Source of the DNA: Janthinobacterium sp.
Lineage (GTDB): Bacteria; Pseudomonadota; Gammaproteobacteria; Burkholderiales; Burkholderiaceae_D
Length of the DNA: 8,200 nucleotides
Direction: 5' to 3'
NCBI GenBank assembly: GCA_003482555.1
Contig: DMYQ01000225.1
Coordinates: 8,991-17,190, forward strand
Made by a program: the position numbers and the translations under genes. Under the pieces are notes generated by a model, which was not told the origin of the DNA, ran no database searches, and saw only the letters and a program-made list of their open reading frames with translations. Each line of letters opens with the position of its first letter. Position 1 is the stretch's first letter. Of this stretch, positions 4,941 through 8,200 are shown in pieces.

Positions 4941-6662
4941 TTAAAACTCTTCCCAGTCGGCGTTGACCGCCGCGGCCACCGGTGGCGCCCGCTTGGCCCG
5001 CACGACGGCCCCGGTGCCGATCTTGACCACGACGCGCCGTTTGGCCGGCGCTTTGGCCGGAGCCCGAATGACGGCGACGGCGCGCGGCGGAACCGGCGCG
5101 GCGCCCGCGTGCGCGCCGTCCAGTTTGAATACCCCGACCACCCGCGCCAGATTGCCGGCTTGATCTTGCAGCGCCTCGGCGGCGGCCGCCGACTCTTCCA
5201 CCAGCGCGGCGTTTTGCTGAGTGACCACGTCCATTTCGGTGATGGCCTGATTGATCTGCTCGATGCCCAATTCCTGTTCCCGCCCGGCCGAGGTGATTTC
5301 GCCCATGATGTCGGTCACCCGCTTGACGCTGGCGACGATCTCGTCCATCGTCGTTCCCGCTTGATGGACCAGGCGACTGCCGAGCTCGACTTTCTCCACC
5401 GAATCATCGATCAAGGCTTTGATTTCCTTCGCCGCGCCGGCCGAACGCTGGGCCAGGTTGCGCACCTCGGACGCCACCACCGCGAAGCCGCGCCCCTGCT
5501 CGCCGGCCCGGGCCGCCTCCACCGCCGCGTTCAACGCCAGGATGTTGGTTTGAAAGGCGATGCCGTCGATGACGCCGATGATGTCGACGATCTTCTTGGC
5601 CGAGGCGTTGATCGAGCCCATGGTCTCGACCACTTGAGACACCACTTGGCCGCCTTGGACGGCAACGTCCGACGCGGACAGCGCCAACTGGTTGGCCTGG
5701 CGCGCGTTGTCGCCGTTTTGCTTCACGGTCGAGGTTAATTCCTCCATCGACGAAGCCGTCTCCTCCAGCGAACTGGCTTGTTGCTCGGTGCGGGAAGACA
5801 GATCCATATTGCCGGTCGCGATCGCGCTGGAACCGGCCGCGATGGCGTCGGTTCCCAGGCGGACTTGGCCCACGATATTCAGCAACTTCCCGTTCATTTC
5901 TTTCAGCGCCGACATCAACAGACCGGTTTCATCGCGCGAGGCGACCTCGATCCGGGTGCTCAGGTCGCCCGAGGCGACCGTTTGCGCCACCTTGACGGCC
6001 TCGTTGATGGGACGGCAAATCGAACGGGAAAGCAGCGCGCCCAGTATGATCGACAACAGCACGGCGAATCCCGACAAGCCCAGCGTCAAGACCACGGCCT
6101 GCCTGCCATCCGCCGCGGCCCGTTCGCCGGCACGCGTCATCAGTTCCCCTTGAAATTCGGACATGGCGGCGAGCGCGGCGAAATACTCGTTTTGCGGCGC
6201 TTGCAATTGCGTTAATAGATGCACGCCCGCCTCCGCGCCCTTCCCCTCTTGCAATAATTTGACGTTGGCGACGCGCACCCGGGTATAGGCTTCCCTGGCG
6301 TCCCCCATAGCCTTGAACAAGCGCTCGCCCTTCGGCGTGTCGATCTTGCCCTTGAGCGTGGCCATGAGCTCGGTGTTTTTCTTGCCCACGCTCTCTTCTT
6401 TCACCAACGCCGACGCGAGTTGCGCCGGATCCTGGGCGCCGATGATCGCGTTGCGCAAATAATTGGCCTGGACGTTGGCCCCCGCTTCAATCGTGTTCGC
6501 CAACACCGCTTTCGCGTAGTGGTTTTGCAAAATTTCTTCGGTGGCGGCGTTGATGCGCATGATGCGCGTGACAGAGATCAGCGCCACCGCTCCGAGCAGC
6601 AATACGACCAGGGCGAACGCCAAACCCAGGCGCGTTCCTATTTTCATGTTGGACAGAATCAT
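4941..6662 (-). CDS. Methyl-accepting chemotaxis protein with CheR-tether tail
   Basis: A complete 573-aa transmembrane chemoreceptor. TM1 covers about residues 11-31, a periplasmic four-helix-bundle-type ligand domain about 33-185, TM2 about 189-211, a HAMP linker about 212-265 (SICRPINEAV), and the cytoplasmic signalling coiled coil about 280-510. The hairpin tip is classical: IAFQTNILALNAAVEAARAG around 368-387, followed by GRGFAVVASEVRNLAQRS. A flexible basic Ala/Pro/Lys tail (about 520-565) ends in DWEEF, matching the NWETF-like pentapeptide that docks CheR (and CheB) for adaptation. The ATG at 6662 is chosen because GGAG lies 6 bases upstream; an internal ATG at 6647 is less well placed. 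The truncated cheW precedes it by 26 bp, indicating one transcript. The ligand is unknown. Confidence 0.95.
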   Translation of the reverse strand: MILSNMKIGTRLGLAFALVVLLLGAVALISVTRIMRINAATEEILQNHYAKAVLANTIEAGANVQANYLRNAIIGAQDPAQLASALVKEESVGKKNTELMATLKGKIDTPKGERLFKAMGDAREAYTRVRVANVKLLQEGKGAEAGVHLLTQLQAPQNEYFAALAAMSEFQGELMTRAGERAAADGRQAVVLTLGLSGFAVLLSIILGALLSRSICRPINEAVKVAQTVASGDLSTRIEVASRDETGLLMSALKEMNGKLLNIVGQVRLGTDAIAAGSSAIATGNMDLSSRTEQQASSLEETASSMEELTSTVKQNGDNARQANQLALSASDVAVQGGQVVSQVVETMGSINASAKKIVDIIGVIDGIAFQTNILALNAAVEAARAGEQGRGFAVVASEVRNLAQRSAGAAKEIKALIDDSVEKVELGSRLVHQAGTTMDEIVASVKRVTDIMGEITSAGREQELGIEQINQAITEMDVVTQQNAALVEESAAAAEALQDQAGNLARVVGVFKLDGAHAGAAPVPPRAVAVIRAPAKAPAKRRVVVKIGTGAVVRAKRAPPVAAAVNADWEEF

Positions 6663-6688
6663 TTTATCTCCGATATCGCAAATAATTA

Positions 6689-6892
6689 TTAAATCAGTCC
6701 GCGCAAATTGACCACCCCCTTGATCCACGCGGGCGCATTGGCCAGACTGGTGACGGCGGCGTAGCCGCGCAACTCTTGCACGTATTGGATGGGGACGCCG
6801 TATTCCTCGCTCCCCAGAGTGAAGGCGAGAAACTCCAGCGCCGTCGGCGCGGCGACGGCCGGCGCGCTGGCGGCGACTTGGGCGGCCATCAT
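6689..6892 (-). pseudogene. cheW: CheW truncated to its N-terminal 67 residues
   Basis: CheW couples chemoreceptors to the kinase CheA. Residues 19-67 read as the first half of a CheW domain: LEFLAFTLGSEEYGVPI, then VQELRGY, NAPAWIKG and VVNLRGLI. Family proteins continue at this point with VPI(V)DLR and about 90 further residues forming the second beta-subdomain. Here TAA follows GLI at once, then a short AT-rich spacer and the chemoreceptor start, and no other frame carries the missing half. The start is ATG 6892 (or 6889) with GGGGAGG 5 bases upstream. The break looks like a clean deletion of the 3' part. The strong ribosome binding site means a 67-aa peptide is probably still made. It may act only as a translated leader for the chemoreceptor, although a retained partial function cannot be excluded. 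Confidence 0.75.
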
Positions 6893-7270
6893 GCCGGCCT
6901 CCCCATGGCGGTTCGGGGCGACGCGGCGGCGCGCGGCGCGCAGTGAAAACAAGCGTGTGCGTTGCTGCGATGATGCACGACGATTTCCCGATGTGCCAGT
7001 CGCGTCGAACGATCACGGGCGGGTCGGGACGACACGCGCGCGCAAAAGCTCGACGAATAAAGTGCAAGGATGAATATCGGCGGATTGGGCCGGAGAAAGC
7101 GATACGCCGATCCTGGGGAAGGGGATCGATGAAGCGGCCGAACGGTGGCCGCCGTCACTTCAGGGCAGCCGCGCGGGCGCGCGGGCGAGACATGGGCCAG
7201 CGTTTTCAGTATAGCCTTTTAATTTCCCCGCTGAAATTCTTATTTCACGAGGGAATGTTGGCCAACTTCT
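6893..7270. other. 378-bp gap: leader and promoter region of the chemoreceptor operon
   Basis: No convincing gene lies between ftsB and cheW in either direction; the open frames here are Arg/Ser/Pro-rich and lack ribosome binding sites. Directly after ftsB comes a perfect palindrome, GTTGGCCAAC (7257-7266), and then an AT-rich block (7208-7245). That block has a good minus-strand -10 box and an inverted repeat AATTTC-N6-GAAATT (7221-7226 and 7233-7238). Farther on are two tandem copies of GCGCGGGC (7171-7186). If transcription starts near 7200, cheW would have a leader of about 300 bases, which is unusually long. Confidence 0.5.
7208..7213 (-). promoter_or_regulatory. Probable -10 box upstream of the cheW-chemoreceptor operon
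   Basis: The minus strand reads TATACT, matching five of six bases of the sigma-70 -10 consensus, in an AT-rich stretch of an otherwise GC-rich gap. The -35 candidates at 16-17 bp (TTCAGC or TTTCAG) are weak and overlap the inverted repeat AATTTC-N6-GAAATT, which could hold an operator. The hexamer is seen directly; activity is inferred. Confidence 0.4.
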
Positions 7271-7618
7271 TCAGTCCAGGTTGGATTTGGCGGGATTCGG
7301 CGCGGCGACGGGCGCTTCCGGCTTGCCCGGCGGCACTTGGCCCTTGGCCACCACTTGCACGAAAATCTCGTTTTGCTTGACCATGCCCAGCTCGAAGCGG
7401 GCCCGCTCTTCGACCGCGCCGGTGCCTTCCTTCAAGTCGCGCACTTCGGAATCGAGCTTGCCATTGCGGGCTCTCAATTCGACGTTCTTTTGCTGCGCCT
7501 GCGCCACTTGCGCTTCCATGTCGATCACGCGCAACCAGCCACCCTTGCCTATCCACAGGGGAATTTGTATCAACAGCAGCAGGGCCGCGAGGGCGAGCGT
7601 AATCAGACGCATGGGCAT
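7271..7618 (-). CDS. ftsB: Cell division protein FtsB
   Basis: A 115-aa bitopic inner-membrane protein matching FtsB, which forms the FtsQ-FtsB-FtsL subcomplex of the divisome and helps activate septal peptidoglycan synthesis by FtsWI. A short start is followed by a TM helix at about residues 4-23 (LITLALAALLLLIQIPLW), a GKGGW turn, a periplasmic coiled coil at about 31-65, and the conserved ERARFELGMVK segment with NEIFVQVV (71-90). The Pro/Ala-rich tail (95-115) is longer than in E. coli (103 aa in total there) and lies beyond the conserved part. Location just after eno is the usual arrangement in proteobacteria. The start could be either ATG (7618 or 7612). Neither has a Shine-Dalgarno sequence, because a terminator-like hairpin and its U-tract sit directly in front. 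Confidence 0.93.
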   Translation of the reverse strand: MPMRLITLALAALLLLIQIPLWIGKGGWLRVIDMEAQVAQAQQKNVELRARNGKLDSEVRDLKEGTGAVEERARFELGMVKQNEIFVQVVAKGQVPPGKPEAPVAAPNPAKSNLD

Positions 7619-7646
7619 AAAACCGGCCGGATGGGAATCCGGCCGG
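7619..7646 (-). terminator. Intrinsic terminator-like hairpin between eno and ftsB
   Basis: On the minus strand CCGGCCGGAT, a 4-base loop TCCC and ATCCGGCCGG form a perfect 10-bp GC-rich stem, followed by TTTT. It begins 11 bp after the enolase stop codon. The T-run is short (four), and the next three bases are the ATG of ftsB. It should end much eno transcription while allowing some read-through into ftsB, and it removes the place where a ribosome binding site would normally be. Confidence 0.75.
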
Positions 7647-7657
7647 CTTGAGTGGGA

Positions 7658-8200
7658 TTACTTCAAGTTATAAAAAGCGTCGCGGCCCGGATAGCTGGCG
7701 ATATCGCCCAGGTCTTCTTCGATGCGCAACAACTGATTGTACTTGGCCATGCGATCCGAACGCGACATCGAGCCGGTCTTGATCTGCAAGGCATTGGTGC
7801 CGACGGCGATGTCGGCGATGGTCGAGTCTTCCGTCTCGCCGGAGCGGTGCGAAATGACGGCCGTGTAACCGGCGCGCTTGGCCATTTCGATGGCGGCGAA
7901 GGTCTCGGTCAGGGTGCCGATCTGGTTGATCTTGATCAAGATCGAATTGGCGATGCCCTTCTGTATGCCTTCTTTCAAGATCTTGGTGTTGGTGACATAC
8001 AGATCGTCGCCCACCAGTTGCACCTTCTTGCCCAGGGCCGCGGTCAGAATCGCCCAGCCTTCCCAGTCGCCTTCGGCCATCGCGTCTTCGATCGAGATGA
8101 TCGGATACTTGTCGCACCAGGTCGCCAGCAGATTGGTGAAGTCGGTCGCGCTCAGGCTCAAGCCCTCGCCTGCCAGTTCGTACTTGCCGTTCTTGTAGAA
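7658..8200 (-). CDS. eno: Enolase, C-terminal 180 residues (cut by the window edge)
   Basis: The 3' portion of phosphopyruvate hydratase, the cytosolic glycolytic enzyme that interconverts 2-phosphoglycerate and phosphoenolpyruvate; it is also a component of RNA degradosomes in some bacteria. The frame is open to the right edge and begins FYKNGKYELAGEGL. Catalytic barrel motifs are all present and in order: SIEDAMAEGDWEGW (Mg-binding Glu), VGDDLYVTN (Mg-binding Asp), ILIKINQIGTLTET (general-base Lys), SHRSGETED (the His-Arg-Ser loop) and QIKTGS (second Lys). The C-terminus ends normally with FYNLK. Full length in the family is about 430 residues, so roughly 250 lie outside the window. There is no sign of damage. 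A terminator-like hairpin follows 11 bp later, then ftsB. Confidence 0.97.
   Translation of the reverse strand, partial: FYKNGKYELAGEGLSLSATDFTNLLATWCDKYPIISIEDAMAEGDWEGWAILTAALGKKVQLVGDDLYVTNTKILKEGIQKGIANSILIKINQIGTLTETFAAIEMAKRAGYTAVISHRSGETEDSTIADIAVGTNALQIKTGSMSRSDRMAKYNQLLRIEEDLGDIASYPGRDAFYNLK

Noticed and set aside
4761..5738. A 325-codon open frame antisense to the chemoreceptor
   Set aside because: It mirrors the conserved signalling domain and has no ribosome binding site or recognisable domain; the first part covers the propeller stub in another frame.
7074..7081. GCCGATAT on the minus strand upstream of cheW, resembling a flagellar sigma-28 -10 element
   Set aside because: The matching -35 (TAAA-type) is absent: at the proper spacing the sequence is a GCTTTCTC-like stretch, so one half-site alone is not enough.
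1..8200. CRISPR array, tRNA/rRNA gene, insertion sequence or prophage gene
   Set aside because: No regularly spaced repeats, no cloverleaf or rRNA-like segment, no transposase or integrase motif and no terminal inverted repeats with target duplications were seen on either strand.

Overview
The window is GC-rich chromosomal DNA. It most likely comes from a betaproteobacterium of the Oxalobacteraceae type (Janthinobacterium, Massilia or Duganella-like). I infer this from a gamma-carbonic anhydrase gene joined to hslO, enolase followed by ftsB, and a chemoreceptor with a long basic Ala/Pro/Lys tail ending in a CheR-tether pentapeptide (DWEEF). No database search was possible, so the taxon is an inference.

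Left part (1-2658): an alpha/beta hydrolase on the minus strand is divergent from a plus-strand pair. That pair encodes a gamma-class carbonic anhydrase-like hexapeptide-repeat protein and, 6 bp later, the redox-regulated chaperone Hsp33 (hslO). These are ordinary, intact housekeeping genes.

Middle part (2659-4940): a less ordered accessory stretch. About 600 bp after hslO hold no intact gene. They do hold pieces that read as the ends of lost genes: the start of a Tat-exported glycerophosphodiester phosphodiesterase on the minus strand, possibly the last codons of the gene before it, and a short piece of a Cache sensor domain on the plus strand. Then come two small plus-strand genes with good ribosome binding sites (92 aa and 35 aa, the second a likely single-span membrane peptide). 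Next is a minus-strand integral membrane protein with four DUF347-type repeats (COG4705 family). Last is a frameshifted stub of a secreted YVTN-type beta-propeller protein that runs into the 3' end of the chemoreceptor gene.

Right part (4941-8200): all genes are on the minus strand. In transcription order they are the 3' end of enolase (eno, cut by the window edge), a strong intrinsic-terminator-like hairpin touching the start codon of ftsB, ftsB itself, a 378-bp gap with a good -10 box, a cheW gene cut to 67 codons, and a complete methyl-accepting chemotaxis protein 26 bp behind it.

I see no mobile element, CRISPR array, RNA gene or clear novel defence or metabolic system. The unusual content is the number of gene stubs, the truncated cheW that opens the chemoreceptor operon, the terminator/start overlap at eno-ftsB, and the pair of small genes.
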